Assembly: GCA_002300355.1 (NCBI GenBank) | Contig: NSGV01000001.1 | Location: forward strand, 4,464,001 to 4,528,000 | Direction of reading: 5' to 3' | Length of the DNA: 64,000 nt | Origin: Streptomyces sp. TLI_235 | GTDB lineage: Bacteria > Actinomycetota > Actinomycetes > Streptomycetales > Streptomycetaceae | Part shown: piece after piece, positions 1-9,150 of the stretch | Position numbering within the stretch: position 1 is the first letter of the stretch | Layout: each line of letters starts with the position of its first letter | Notes under the pieces: generated by a model | Database searches by the model: none | Told to the model about the DNA's origin: nothing | What the model saw: the letters and a program-made list of their open reading frames with translations, nothing else | Program-made: the position numbers and the translations under genes

Positions 1-1
1 G

Positions 2-562
2 CTCGGCATCGCCTCGCTCACCCCGGCCGGCGTGAACGGCGCGCTGTTCGGCAACATCGCGCACGGCCTGATCACCGGCCTGCTGTTCTTCCTCGTCGGC
101 GCGGTCAAGGACCGCTACGGCACCTCGGACCTGGACACCCTGGCCGGCGCCACCGGAGCGGCCCTGTACGGCAGGGCCCCGCGGATCGGCGCCCTGCTCG
201 CCTTCGCCGCCGTCGCAAGCCTCGGCCTGCCCGGCCTGGCCGGCTTCTGGGGCGAGCTGCTCGCCATGTTCGGCGCCTTCGACCCGGCGGCCGGTCTCTC
301 CCGGCCCGCCTTCGTCACCTACATGGTGCTGGCCGGCCTCGGCACCCTGCTGACCGCCGGCTACCTGCTGGTCGTCGTCCGCCGGGTCTGCATGGGCGAC
401 CCGAAGCAGCCCGCCCTGGTCACCGACCTGCCCGACATCAAGGCGTACGAGGCGGCCAGCTGGACGCCGCTGGCCGCGCTCACCCTGGTCGCCGGCCTCT
501 GGCCCGCCCTGCTGCTCAGCCTCTCCGACCCGGCCGTCAAGCACCTGCTCGGGGGTGGCTGA
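2..562 (+). CDS. nuoM: NADH-quinone oxidoreductase subunit M, C-terminal part
   Basis: Proton-pumping membrane subunit of respiratory complex I. The reading frame is open from the left edge, so only the last ~187 residues are present. The motif NIAHGLITGLLFFLVGAVKD and the following hydrophobic segments are typical of the antiporter-like subunits; NuoM is favoured because nuoN follows 3 bases later, as in nuo operons. In streptomycetes a second nuo set ends next to an htpX gene, which fits this position. The distinction between NuoM and NuoL rests on gene order and C-terminal length. Confidence 0.9.
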   Translation, partial: LGIASLTPAGVNGALFGNIAHGLITGLLFFLVGAVKDRYGTSDLDTLAGATGAALYGRAPRIGALLAFAAVASLGLPGLAGFWGELLAMFGAFDPAAGLSRPAFVTYMVLAGLGTLLTAGYLLVVVRRVCMGDPKQPALVTDLPDIKAYEAASWTPLAALTLVAGLWPALLLSLSDPAVKHLLGGG

Positions 563-565
563 GCC

Positions 566-2128
566 GTGACCAGCACCCCGCTCGGACCTCCTCTCCTGGG
601 GCAGCCCGCCATGAACCTGATCGCCGTCGCCGACCCGGGCGGCCTCATCCAGTCCGTGGACTGGGTCGCCGTCGCGCCGCCGCTGATCGCGGCGCTCGCC
701 GCGCTCGCCGTGCTGGTCGCGGACCTCTTCCTGCCGGCCGGCCGCAAGCGCCTCCTCGGCTGGGCCTCGGCGGCCGGCCTGCTGGGCGCGCTGGCCGCGC
801 TGCTGCCACTCGTCCGCGGCGACGCCCGCTCCACCTTCTGCCTGAAGGCCGCCGGCGGGGCGTGCAGCTACACCGCCGACCACTTCGCGCTCGCCTTCCA
901 GCTGATCGCGCTCGGCGGCGCCCTGATCGCCGTCCTGCTCTCGCTGCACACCGTGGACGAGGAGAAGCTGCCCGGCGGCGAGTACTGGTTCCTGCTGCTC
1001 TCCAGCGCCTCCGGCGCCGCACTGCTGCCCGCCTCCCGCGACCTGGCGACGCTGATCATCGCCCTGGAGGTCGCCTCGCTGCCGGCCTTCGCGCTGGTCG
1101 CACTGCGCCGGGACGGCCGGGGCGCCGAGGGCGCGCTCAAGTTCTTCCTCTCCTCGGTCACCGCCACCGCCGTCATGCTGCTCGGCGTCGGCTTCGTGTA
1201 CGCCGCGACCGGCTCGATCCACCTCGCCCCGATCGCCGACGGGCTGGCCCACGTGCCGGGGCAGCTGAAGCCGCTGGCCGAGGCCGGCGCCGTGCTCACC
1301 CTGGTCGGCTTCGCCTTCAAGGTCGCCGTGGTGCCGTTCCACTTCTGGCTGCCGGACACCTACACAGCCGCGCCGATCCCGGTGGCCGGCTACCTGTCGG
1401 TGGTCGGCAAGGCGGCGGGCCTGGCCGGGCTCGCCCTCGTCACCACGATCGCCTTCCACCCGTACGGGCACACCTGGGGCCTGGTGCTGGCGGTGCTGGC
1501 CGCGCTCACCATGACGGTCGGCAACGTGGCCGCGCTCCGGCAGCGCGGCGACACCCCGCACAGCGCGGTGCGGCTGCTCGCCTGGTCCTCCATCGGCCAG
1601 GCCGGCTACCTGCTCGTCCCGCTGGCCGCGGCCGGCTACCAGGGGACCCCGCACCCGCTGGGCGCGACCGTCGCCTACGCGCTGATCTACGGCGTGGTCA
1701 ACCTGGGCGCCTTCGGCGTGGCCGCCGTGGTGGCCAGGACGGCCGGCACCCGGCTGGACGACCACCGGGGGCTGTTCGCCCGCGGCCGCTGGAGCGCGCT
1801 CGCGATGGCCTTCTTCCTGCTCTGCCTGGCCGGCCTGCCGCCCGGCGTGATCGGCCTGTTCGGCAAGGTCGTGGTCTTCCAGGCCGCCGTCGACGCGAAG
1901 CTCGGCTGGCTGGCCGTGGTGATGGCGGTCAACGTGGTGATCGCCCTCTACTACTACCTGCTGTGGACGGCCCGGCTGTTCGCGCCCGCCGGGGCCGGAG
2001 CCGAGGTCCGCGCGGCCCGCACCCCCGGCCCGCTGGCCGCCGCGCTGGCGCTCACCGCCGGCGGCGCGGTGGTGCTCTCGGTGGCTCCGCAGCTGGTCCT
2101 TCAGGTGGTCGGGGGCACTCTCTTCTGA
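566..2128 (+). CDS. nuoN: NADH-quinone oxidoreductase subunit N
   Basis: Antiporter-like membrane subunit of complex I, 520 residues, with about 14 hydrophobic segments. The conserved stretch FAFKVAVVPFHFWLPDTYTA (about residue 250) and the LAWSSIGQAGY motif are characteristic of NuoN/M/L. It starts at GTG 566, three bases after nuoM, with GGGGGTGG inside the end of nuoM as a possible ribosome site; ATG 611 is an in-frame alternative that would begin just before the first membrane segment. The adjacency indicates co-transcription with nuoM. Confidence 0.93.
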   Translation: MTSTPLGPPLLGQPAMNLIAVADPGGLIQSVDWVAVAPPLIAALAALAVLVADLFLPAGRKRLLGWASAAGLLGALAALLPLVRGDARSTFCLKAAGGACSYTADHFALAFQLIALGGALIAVLLSLHTVDEEKLPGGEYWFLLLSSASGAALLPASRDLATLIIALEVASLPAFALVALRRDGRGAEGALKFFLSSVTATAVMLLGVGFVYAATGSIHLAPIADGLAHVPGQLKPLAEAGAVLTLVGFAFKVAVVPFHFWLPDTYTAAPIPVAGYLSVVGKAAGLAGLALVTTIAFHPYGHTWGLVLAVLAALTMTVGNVAALRQRGDTPHSAVRLLAWSSIGQAGYLLVPLAAAGYQGTPHPLGATVAYALIYGVVNLGAFGVAAVVARTAGTRLDDHRGLFARGRWSALAMAFFLLCLAGLPPGVIGLFGKVVVFQAAVDAKLGWLAVVMAVNVVIALYYYLLWTARLFAPAGAGAEVRAARTPGPLAAALALTAGGAVVLSVAPQLVLQVVGGTLF

Positions 2129-2255
2129 CCAGCCGGGGTGCACCCGGGCGGCCCGCCCGGGGTGCGCCGGGGAACGAACGAGCGGCATCCTTCCGTTGAT
2201 TCCCACGAGGGCGCCGCCACCGGGCGCCCCGTCGCACCACCTCGGAGGGCCAGCC

Positions 2256-3113
2256 GTGCACCGCCAGCACAACGGGTTGAGGACGGCCGTACTGCTCGGC
2301 GGCCTGTCGGCGCTGATCCTGCTGATCGGCAGCTTCTTCGGCCGCACCGGACTGCTGGTCGCCCTGGTGATCGCGATCGCCACCAACGCCTACGCGTACT
2401 GGAACAGCGACAAGCTGGCACTGCGGGCGATGCGCGCCCGCCCGGTCAGCGAGATCGAGGCCCCGCAGCTGTACCGGATCGTCAGGGAGCTCTCCACCTC
2501 GGCCCGACAGCCGATGCCCCGGCTGTACATCTCGCCGACCCCCGCGCCGAACGCCTTCGCCACCGGCCGCAACCCGCGCAACGCCGCGGTGTGCTGCACC
2601 GACGGCATCCTGCAGCTGCTCGACGAGCGCGAGCTGCGGGGCGTCATCGGGCACGAGCTCAGCCACGTCTACAACCGGGACATCCTGATCTCCTCGGTGG
2701 CCGGGGCGCTCGCCTCGGTGGTGATGTTCCTGGTGAACTTCGCCTGGCTGATCCCGATCGGCCGCAGTGACGACGACGAGGGCCCCGGGCTGTTCGGCCT
2801 GCTGCTGATCATGATCCTCGGGCCGATCGCCGCCGCGCTGATCCAGCTCGCGGTCAGCCGCTCCCGCGAGTACCAGGCCGACGCCGACGGCGCCCGGATC
2901 ACCGGCGACCCGCTCGCCCTGGCGAGCGCGCTGCGCAAGCTGGAGGCCGGCACCCAGCGGCTCCCGCTGCCACCCGAGCCGCAGCTGCAGACCGCCAGCC
3001 ACATGATGATCGCCAACCCGTTCCGGCCCGGCGAGGTCGGCGCCAAGCTCTTCTCCACCCACCCGCCGATGCCCGAGCGGATCGCCCGCCTGGAGCGCAT
3101 GGCCGGCCGCTAG
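2256..3113 (+). CDS. htpX: HtpX-like M48 family membrane zinc metalloprotease
   Basis: Membrane-bound zinc endopeptidase of family M48B, probably acting in quality control of membrane proteins. GTG 2256 is chosen because GGAGGG lies 7 bases upstream; this gives 285 residues, the usual family size. Two hydrophobic helices lie at the N-terminus, then the zinc motif HELSH at residues 133-137, two more hydrophobic helices, and the third ligand Glu205 in SREYQADADGA. The closing HPPMPERIARLERM is typical of HtpX. It follows nuoN as in other streptomycetes. The longer in-frame ATG at 2196 has no good ribosome site. Confidence 0.93.
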   Translation: MHRQHNGLRTAVLLGGLSALILLIGSFFGRTGLLVALVIAIATNAYAYWNSDKLALRAMRARPVSEIEAPQLYRIVRELSTSARQPMPRLYISPTPAPNAFATGRNPRNAAVCCTDGILQLLDERELRGVIGHELSHVYNRDILISSVAGALASVVMFLVNFAWLIPIGRSDDDEGPGLFGLLLIMILGPIAAALIQLAVSRSREYQADADGARITGDPLALASALRKLEAGTQRLPLPPEPQLQTASHMMIANPFRPGEVGAKLFSTHPPMPERIARLERMAGR

Positions 3114-3272
3114 GGCTTGGGCTGGGCCCGTCCTTCCCGTTCCCCCGTTCGGCAGAGCGGGTGACACCCCTCGTCGCCCCGGCGAGCCTCCGCGTGCCCG
3201 CGGCCCGGCCTGGTACTGATGGGCCGGTTACCCGTTGGACAGCCGGTGGGCCTGGCGCGGAGGAGTGATGCA

Positions 3273-4991
3273 GTGACGATTCTCCCGACCGACACCGAGC
3301 ACCGGCCCCCGCCGCGCGAGCCGCGGGTGGGCTTCGGCGCGGCCCGCAGGGGAGGCCGCGGCCGTGCACTGGTGGGCTGGCTCACCACCACCGATCACAA
3401 GAAGATCGGCACGCTGTACATGACCACCTCGTTCGCCTTCTTCCTGATCGGCGGCGTGATGGCCCTGGTCATGCGGGCCGAGCTGGCCGAGCCGGGCACC
3501 CAGATCGTCTCCAACGAGCAGTACAACCAGCTGTTCACCATGCACGGCACGATCATGCTGCTGATGTTCGCCACGCCGCTCTTCGCCGGCTTCGCGAACT
3601 GGATCATGCCGCTGCAGATCGGCTCCCCGGACGTCGCCTTCCCCCGGCTCAACGCCCTCGCCTACTGGCTGTACCTGCTGGGCTCGATCATCGTCGTCGG
3701 CAGCTTCTTCACGCCCGACGGCGCTGCCGACTTCGGCTGGTTCGCCTACACGCCGCTCTCCGGCGAGATCCGTTCGCCCGGCATCGGCGGCGACATGTGG
3801 ATCATGGGCCTGGCGCTCTCCGGCTTCGGCACCATCCTCGGCTCGGTCAACTTCATCACCACCATCGCCTGCCTGCGGGCGCCCGGGATGACCGTCTTCC
3901 GGATGTCGATCTTCGTCTGGAACATCCTCTTCACCAGCATCCTGGTGCTCTTCGCGTTCCCGGTACTGGCCGCCACCCTGCTCGCCCTGGAGGCCGACCG
4001 GAAGTTCGGCGCCCACGTCTTCGACCCGGCCAACGGCGGGGCGATCCTCTGGCAGCACCTCTTCTGGTTCTTCGGCCATCCCGAGGTCTACATCATCGCG
4101 CTGCCGTTCTTCGGCATCGTCACCGAGGTCATCCCGGTCTTCAGCCGCAAACCGATCTTCGGCTACTCCGGCCTGATCGCCGCCACCATCGCCATCACCG
4201 GCCTGTCGGTCACCGTCTGGGCGCACCACATGTTCGTCACCGGGCAGGTGCTGCTGCCGTTCTTCTCCTTCATGACGCTGCTGATCGCCGTCCCGACCGG
4301 GGTGAAGTTCTTCAACTGGATCGGCACCATGTGGCGCGGCTCGCTCAGCTTCGAGACACCGATGCTGTGGACGATCGGCTTCCTCGTCACGTTCCTCTTC
4401 GGCGGCCTCACCGGCGTGCTGCTCGCCTCCCCGCCGATCGACTTCCACGTCTCGGACTCGTACTTCGTCGTCGCCCACTTCCACTACGTGGTCTTCGGCA
4501 CCGTCGTCTTCGCGATGTTCGCCGGCTTCCACTTCTGGTGGCCGAAGATGACCGGCAAGATGCTCGACGAACGGCTCGGGAAGATCACCTTCTGGACGCT
4601 GTTCATCGGCTTCCACACCACCTTCCTCGTCCAGCACTGGCTCGGCGCCGAGGGCATGCCCCGCCGCTACGCCGACTACCTGGCCTCCGACGGGTTCACC
4701 ACGCTCAACAGCGTCTCCACCGTCGGCTCCTTCCTGCTCGGCCTGTCCATGCTGCCGTTCCTCTACAACGTGTGGAAGACCGCCAAGTACGGGCAGAAGG
4801 TCACCGTGGACGACCCGTGGGGCTTCGGCCGCTCGTTGGAGTGGGCGACCTCCTGCCCGCCGCCGCGGCACAACTTCGCCGCACTGCCGCGGATCCGCTC
4901 GGAGAGCCCTGCCTTCGACCTGCACCACCCCGACATCGCCGAATGGGACCGTCTCCAGAACGCCGTCGAACCCCGCCGCGAGCACCACTGA
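3273..4991 (+). CDS. ctaD: Cytochrome c oxidase subunit I (aa3-type), solitary copy
   Basis: Catalytic heme-copper subunit of terminal oxidase, 572 residues with 12 predicted membrane helices. The ligands are all visible: His91 (heme a, in MHGTIMLLMF), the CuB His269 with cross-link Tyr273 (GHPEVY), His318-His319 (CuB), and His402/His404 (heme a3 / heme a, VAHFHY). GTG 3273 is preferred to ATG 3219 because GGAGGA sits 8 bases upstream and the family starts here. No ctaC, ctaE, ctaF or qcr genes are adjacent, so this is probably a second, unlinked copy that shares the other subunits, which is an inference. Confidence 0.93.
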   Translation: MTILPTDTEHRPPPREPRVGFGAARRGGRGRALVGWLTTTDHKKIGTLYMTTSFAFFLIGGVMALVMRAELAEPGTQIVSNEQYNQLFTMHGTIMLLMFATPLFAGFANWIMPLQIGSPDVAFPRLNALAYWLYLLGSIIVVGSFFTPDGAADFGWFAYTPLSGEIRSPGIGGDMWIMGLALSGFGTILGSVNFITTIACLRAPGMTVFRMSIFVWNILFTSILVLFAFPVLAATLLALEADRKFGAHVFDPANGGAILWQHLFWFFGHPEVYIIALPFFGIVTEVIPVFSRKPIFGYSGLIAATIAITGLSVTVWAHHMFVTGQVLLPFFSFMTLLIAVPTGVKFFNWIGTMWRGSLSFETPMLWTIGFLVTFLFGGLTGVLLASPPIDFHVSDSYFVVAHFHYVVFGTVVFAMFAGFHFWWPKMTGKMLDERLGKITFWTLFIGFHTTFLVQHWLGAEGMPRRYADYLASDGFTTLNSVSTVGSFLLGLSMLPFLYNVWKTAKYGQKVTVDDPWGFGRSLEWATSCPPPRHNFAALPRIRSESPAFDLHHPDIAEWDRLQNAVEPRREHH

Positions 4992-5132
4992 GCGGCCCGC
5001 CCGGACATCCGCGGAAGAAATCTCCGCGGCCGTGTCGATCCGGGCCCGCCCCGTTCGACGCACAGATGGAAGCCGGCACGACCGGCGCCCGGCCCGCACC
5101 GAGCGGAGCCCGACACCGAGAGAGGCACCACG

Positions 5133-5561
5133 ATGCGATTCATGCTGATCGTCAAGGCCAACGAGGACTCCGAGGCCGGCGTGATGCCGACCAAGGAGGC
5201 CATGGACGCGATGAGCCGCTACAACGACGAGCTGATCAAGGCCGGCATCATGCTCGCCGCCGACGGCCTGCAGCCCAGCTCCAACGGTGCCCGGCTGACC
5301 TTCAAGGACGGCAGGGCCACCGTCACCGACGGGCCGTTCGCCGAGAGCAAGGAGCTCATCGCCGGGTACTGGGTGCTCGACGTCAGCTCCCGCGAGGAGG
5401 CCCTGGAGTGGGCGGGCCGCGCCCCGTTCGAGGACGGCGCCGTGCTGGAGCTGCGCAAGGTCTTCGAGGCCTCCGACTTCCCGCCCGAGCTCGTCAGCCC
5501 CGAGGACGCCGCCAAGGAGCAGGCCTGGCGGGACGAGCACCAGAAGCCGATCACCGGCTGA
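5133..5561 (+). CDS. YCII/DGPF-domain protein, partner of ECF42 sigma factor
   Basis: Small soluble protein (142 residues) of the YCII-related superfamily with the diagnostic DGPF motif (TDGPFAESKELIAGYWVLDV, residues ~65-84). A GAGAGAGG ribosome site precedes ATG 5133. Genes of this family are habitually found beside ECF42 sigma factors and are part of their regulon, and the next gene is such a sigma factor. The biochemical role is not known; the fold resembles muconolactone isomerase and enzyme activity is unproven. The 61-base gap to the sigma gene suggests a shared transcript. Confidence 0.88.
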   Translation: MRFMLIVKANEDSEAGVMPTKEAMDAMSRYNDELIKAGIMLAADGLQPSSNGARLTFKDGRATVTDGPFAESKELIAGYWVLDVSSREEALEWAGRAPFEDGAVLELRKVFEASDFPPELVSPEDAAKEQAWRDEHQKPITG

Positions 5562-5622
5562 CCGGCCCGCGGGCCGCGCCGCACTGGCCGCGGGGGCCGT
5601 CCGGCTGCTCTGATGGGGAGCT

Positions 5623-6906
5623 GTGGCGGCACCCGACACCCATCGTGCGATCGAGGCGGTCTGGCGGATCGAGTCGGCCCGGATCATCGCCGGGCTGGCC
5701 CGGCTGGTCCGCGACGTCGGCCTCGCCGAGGAACTCGCCCAGGACGCGCTGGTCGCCGCCCTGGAGCAGTGGCCCGCGACCGGCGTGCCGGACAACCCCG
5801 GGGCCTGGCTCACCGTCACCGCCCGGCGGCGCGCCGTCGACCGGATCCGCCGCGAGGCCGGGCTCGCGGCGAAGCTCCGCCTGGTCGCCCACGAACTGGA
5901 GACGGACCCGCCGCAGGGCCCGCAGCCGGAGCAGGCCGTCCTCGCCGACGAGATCGAGGACGACCTGCTCCGGCTGGTCTTCACCGCCTGCCACCCGGTG
6001 CTCTCCACCGAGGCCCGGGTGGCGCTCACCCTGCGGCTGCTCGGCGGCCTGTCCACCGAGGAGATCGCCCGCGCCTTCCTGACCGCCGAGCCGACCGTCG
6101 CCCAGCGGATCGTCCGCGCCAAGCGCACCCTCGCCGGGGCCGAGGTGCCCTTCGAGGTGCCGCAGGGCGAGGAGCTCGCCCCGCGCCTCGCCTCGGTCCT
6201 CGAAGTCGTCTACCTGGTCTTCAACGAGGGCTACGCGGCCACCGCCGGCGACGACTGGATGCGGCCCGCGCTCTGCGAGGAGGCGATGCGGCTCGGCCGG
6301 GTGCTCACCGGCCTGATGCCCCGCGAACCCGAGGTGCACGGCCTGATCGCGCTGCTGGAGATCCAGGCCTCCCGCACCCCCGCCCGCACCGGCCCGGACG
6401 GCGCCCCCGTCCTGCTGCTCGACCAGGACCGCGGCCGCTGGGACCGGCTGCTGATCCACCGCGGTCTCGCCGCACTCGACCGCGCCGAGGCGCTCGCCGC
6501 CGCGCAGGGCGCCCCGCCCGGCCCGTACGCCCTGCAGGCCGCCATCGCCGCCTGCCACGCCCGGGCCGGCACCGCCGAGCAGACCGACTGGGTGCGGATC
6601 GCCGCGCTCTACACCGCGCTGGCCGCGCGCACCCCCTCCCCGGTGGTCGAACTCAACCGGGCGGTCGCCCTCGGCATGGCCTTCGGCCCGGAGACCGGCC
6701 TGGCCCTGGTCGACTCCCTGGCCGGCGAGCCCGCCCTGCGCGGCTACCACCTGCTGCCCGGCGTCCGCGGCGACCTGCTCGCCCGCCTCGGCCGGCACAC
6801 CGAGGCCGCCGCCGAGTTCACCCGCGCCGCCGGCCTCACCCGCAACGCCCGCGAACGCGCCGTGCTGCTCGCCCGGGCGGAGGAGAGCACCCGTACGGCC
6901 GGGTGA
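5623..6906 (+). CDS. ECF42-type RNA polymerase sigma factor with C-terminal extension
   Basis: Extracytoplasmic-function sigma factor of 427 residues, much longer than ordinary ECFs (~200). Region 2 is at residues ~10-75 (AEELAQDALVAALEQWP) and region 4 at ~110-170 (GGLSTEEIARAFLTAEPTVA). It continues with the ECF42 signature VVYLVFNEGY and a helical, TPR-like extension of about 240 residues, which in this group replaces an anti-sigma factor as the control module. GTG 5623 matches the family start although GGGGAG is only two bases away. It follows the DGPF gene, the known partner. Confidence 0.93.
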   Translation: MAAPDTHRAIEAVWRIESARIIAGLARLVRDVGLAEELAQDALVAALEQWPATGVPDNPGAWLTVTARRRAVDRIRREAGLAAKLRLVAHELETDPPQGPQPEQAVLADEIEDDLLRLVFTACHPVLSTEARVALTLRLLGGLSTEEIARAFLTAEPTVAQRIVRAKRTLAGAEVPFEVPQGEELAPRLASVLEVVYLVFNEGYAATAGDDWMRPALCEEAMRLGRVLTGLMPREPEVHGLIALLEIQASRTPARTGPDGAPVLLLDQDRGRWDRLLIHRGLAALDRAEALAAAQGAPPGPYALQAAIAACHARAGTAEQTDWVRIAALYTALAARTPSPVVELNRAVALGMAFGPETGLALVDSLAGEPALRGYHLLPGVRGDLLARLGRHTEAAAEFTRAAGLTRNARERAVLLARAEESTRTAG

Positions 6907-6972
6907 ACCCTGCGCGGGCGGGCCGCTCGGGCAGACTGGACCGGACGTCGGCCGGCCGAGGGGGAGCGGGAC

Positions 6973-7863
6973 ATGGGGGTGCGCGACAGCGCGCAGAACG
7001 TCGGGCGCCGGGCCGGGGAGGCGCTCGGCACGGCCGCCCGGACGGGCCGGGCCAAGGCCCGCAACGTGGTCGGCGAGGGCGACTGGGTGCGCCGGGCGCT
7101 GGCCGCGCTGCCGCCGCCGGAGGCGCCCGCCGCCGAGCACTGGGAGGTGTCGATCGCCGCCCTGATCGGCCGCCACCCGCGCGTCCCCGGGCCCGCGGTG
7201 TGGCTGCTGCACCAGCTGGACGGGCTCGGCCAGGTCGCCTTCGGCCCGGAGAGGGTCGGCTTGGACGGCGAGGACGTCCCCTGGGAGAAGGTGCAGGAGC
7301 TGCGGCTGCACTCCACGCTCGACCTGCTGCCCGACGTCGTCCTCGACAAGGAGGTCGACCGGATCAGGGAGTTCCTGCCGCCGGTGCCCGGCCGCAAATG
7401 GGTCGTGGCCCGCGCCGCCGAGGGCCTGCTGACCCTGGTGCTGGCCGCCGCCGAGGCGGCCGAGGCCGCCGGGCGGGAGGAGCGGCTGCTGCCCTGCGAG
7501 ATCGTCCACCGCGGCCTGCTGGGACGGCCCCGGCGGCTCGGCGGCGGCCTGTTCGCCACCGCCGCGCTCGCCGCCCTGCCGGCCGCCGCGGACAGCCTGG
7601 TGGCCACCGCGAAGTCCCGCGGGATCCCGGTGGTCCCGGTCGAGCCGACCGGGACCAGGGCCGACCGCGCCGAACGCCTGCGGGCCGCCTCCGGCCGGCT
7701 GAGGGAGCGCCTGCGGACCCTCCTCGCGGAGGCGCCGGACGGCCCGGAGCTGCCCCCGGCCGAGGCGGCGCGGCAGCTCCCCGGGGCGCCGGGCCCCGAG
7801 CTGCCGCACCCGGCCGGGCCGCCGGCGTCGGAGCGGACGGCGGGCGAACCGGAGCCGCACTGA
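6973..7863 (+). CDS. Conserved hypothetical protein, 296 aa
   Basis: I do not recognise a family. ATG 6973 is well supported by GGGGAG 7 bases upstream. The protein is rich in Ala, Arg, Glu and Pro and lacks a signal peptide. One moderately hydrophobic Ala/Leu stretch lies near residues 195-215, and the last ~45 residues are Pro/Ala-rich and probably disordered. The N-terminal ~40 residues are basic. GC bias at third positions shows it is a real coding region. It ends convergently with the antiporter gene 21 bases away, and no clear terminator is seen between them. Confidence 0.7.
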   Translation: MGVRDSAQNVGRRAGEALGTAARTGRAKARNVVGEGDWVRRALAALPPPEAPAAEHWEVSIAALIGRHPRVPGPAVWLLHQLDGLGQVAFGPERVGLDGEDVPWEKVQELRLHSTLDLLPDVVLDKEVDRIREFLPPVPGRKWVVARAAEGLLTLVLAAAEAAEAAGREERLLPCEIVHRGLLGRPRRLGGGLFATAALAALPAAADSLVATAKSRGIPVVPVEPTGTRADRAERLRAASGRLRERLRTLLAEAPDGPELPPAEAARQLPGAPGPELPHPAGPPASERTAGEPEPH

Positions 7864-7884
7864 GGCGGCCCCGGCCGCGGCCCG

Positions 7885-9146
7885 TCAGGACGGGGTGCGG
7901 GCGACCGCCGACTCGCCGTCCGCCGCGGCGGCGTCCCCGCCGCCCGCCGGCCCTGCCGCACCGCGCTGCCGGACGGGCACCCACCGCCGGGTCCGCAGCG
8001 CGGCCAGCCGCCCGGCCGCGGGCTCCGTCCACCGGGCCGCGAGCGGGCCGACGAGCACCAGGATCAGCACGTACGCGGTGGCCAGCGGGCCGAGGTCCGG
8101 CTCGATGCCCGCGGTCACCGCCAGGCCGGCGATGACGATGGAGAACTCGCCCCGGGCGACCAGCGCGCCGCCCGCCGCCAGCGTCCGCGCGGACCGATAC
8201 CGGCCCGGCGGGCCGCCCAGTAGCCGGTGGCGATCTTCGTGAGCGCGGTGACGACCGCCAGCGCGAGCGCGGGCAGCAGCACCGGCGGGATGGAGGTCGG
8301 ATCGGTGCTCAGGCCGAAGAACACGAAGAACACCGCCGCGAAGAGGTCCCGCAGCGGGCTCAGCAGGGTGTGCGCGCCCTCGGCGGCCTCACCGGAGAGC
8401 GCGATGCCGACCAGGAACGCGCCGACCGCCGCCGACACCTGCAGCTTCCGGGCGATCCCGGCCACCAGCAGCGTCAGCCCGAACACCACCAGCAGCAGCT
8501 TCTCCGGGTCGTCGTGCGAGACGAACTTCGAGATCAGCCGCCCGTAGCGGAGCGCGACGAACAGCACCGCACCCGCGGTGGCCAGCGCGATCGCCAGCGT
8601 GATGCTGCCGGCGAGCAGGCCGGCCCCGGCCAGCAGCGCGGTGAGGATCGGCAGGCAGAGGGCCATCGACAGGTCCTCCAGCACCAGCACGCTGAGGATC
8701 ACCGGGGTCTCCCGGTTGCCGAGCCGCCCGAGGTCGCCCAGCACCTTGGCGATCACCCCGGAGGAGGAGATCCAGGTGACTCCGGCCAGCACCACGGCGG
8801 CCACCGGGCCCCAGCCCAGCAGCAGGCCGGCCGCCGCGCCCGGCAGCGCGTTGAGGACGAAGTCGACGGCGCCGGCCGGGTACTGCTGCTTGAGGTTGGT
8901 CACCAGGTCGGCCGCGGTGTACTCCAGGCCGAGCATCAGCAGCAGCAGGACGACGCCGATCTCCGCGCCGGTGGCGACGAACTCCTCGCTGGAGCTGAGC
9001 GGTAGTAGCCCGCCGTGGCCGAAGGCCAGGCCGCCGAGCAGGTAGAGGGGTATCGGGGACTGCCCGTAGCGGCTCGCGAGCCGGCCGAGCAGACCGAGGA
9101 CGAGGACGACGGCGCCGAGATCGACGAAGACGGTGGCGGCGTGCAC
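7885..9146 (-). pseudogene. CPA2-family cation:proton antiporter (KhtU/KefB-like), frameshifted
   Basis: Membrane antiporter of the monovalent cation:proton antiporter-2 family, about 420 residues with ~12 helices. GTG 9146 follows GGGAG, which overlaps the stop of the upstream KhtT-like gene, so the two are translationally coupled. Typical motifs are LLMLGLEY, SSSGVIAKVLGDL and the QVSAAVGAFLVGIALS segment. The frame is lost in the penultimate helix region: the expected GALVARGEFSIVIAGLAV continues in another frame, and one missing base at about 8171-8182 explains the shift. Apart from this both halves are well conserved, so a sequencing error is as likely as a true mutation. Probably a K+ or Na+ efflux unit with the next gene. 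Confidence 0.85.
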
Positions 9147-9150
9147 CCGA

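Noticed and set aside
3228..6128. A 966-codon minus-strand frame across ctaD and the ECF genes
   Set aside because: It spans three genuine plus-strand genes and reads as Arg/Asp/Gly-rich shadow sequence.
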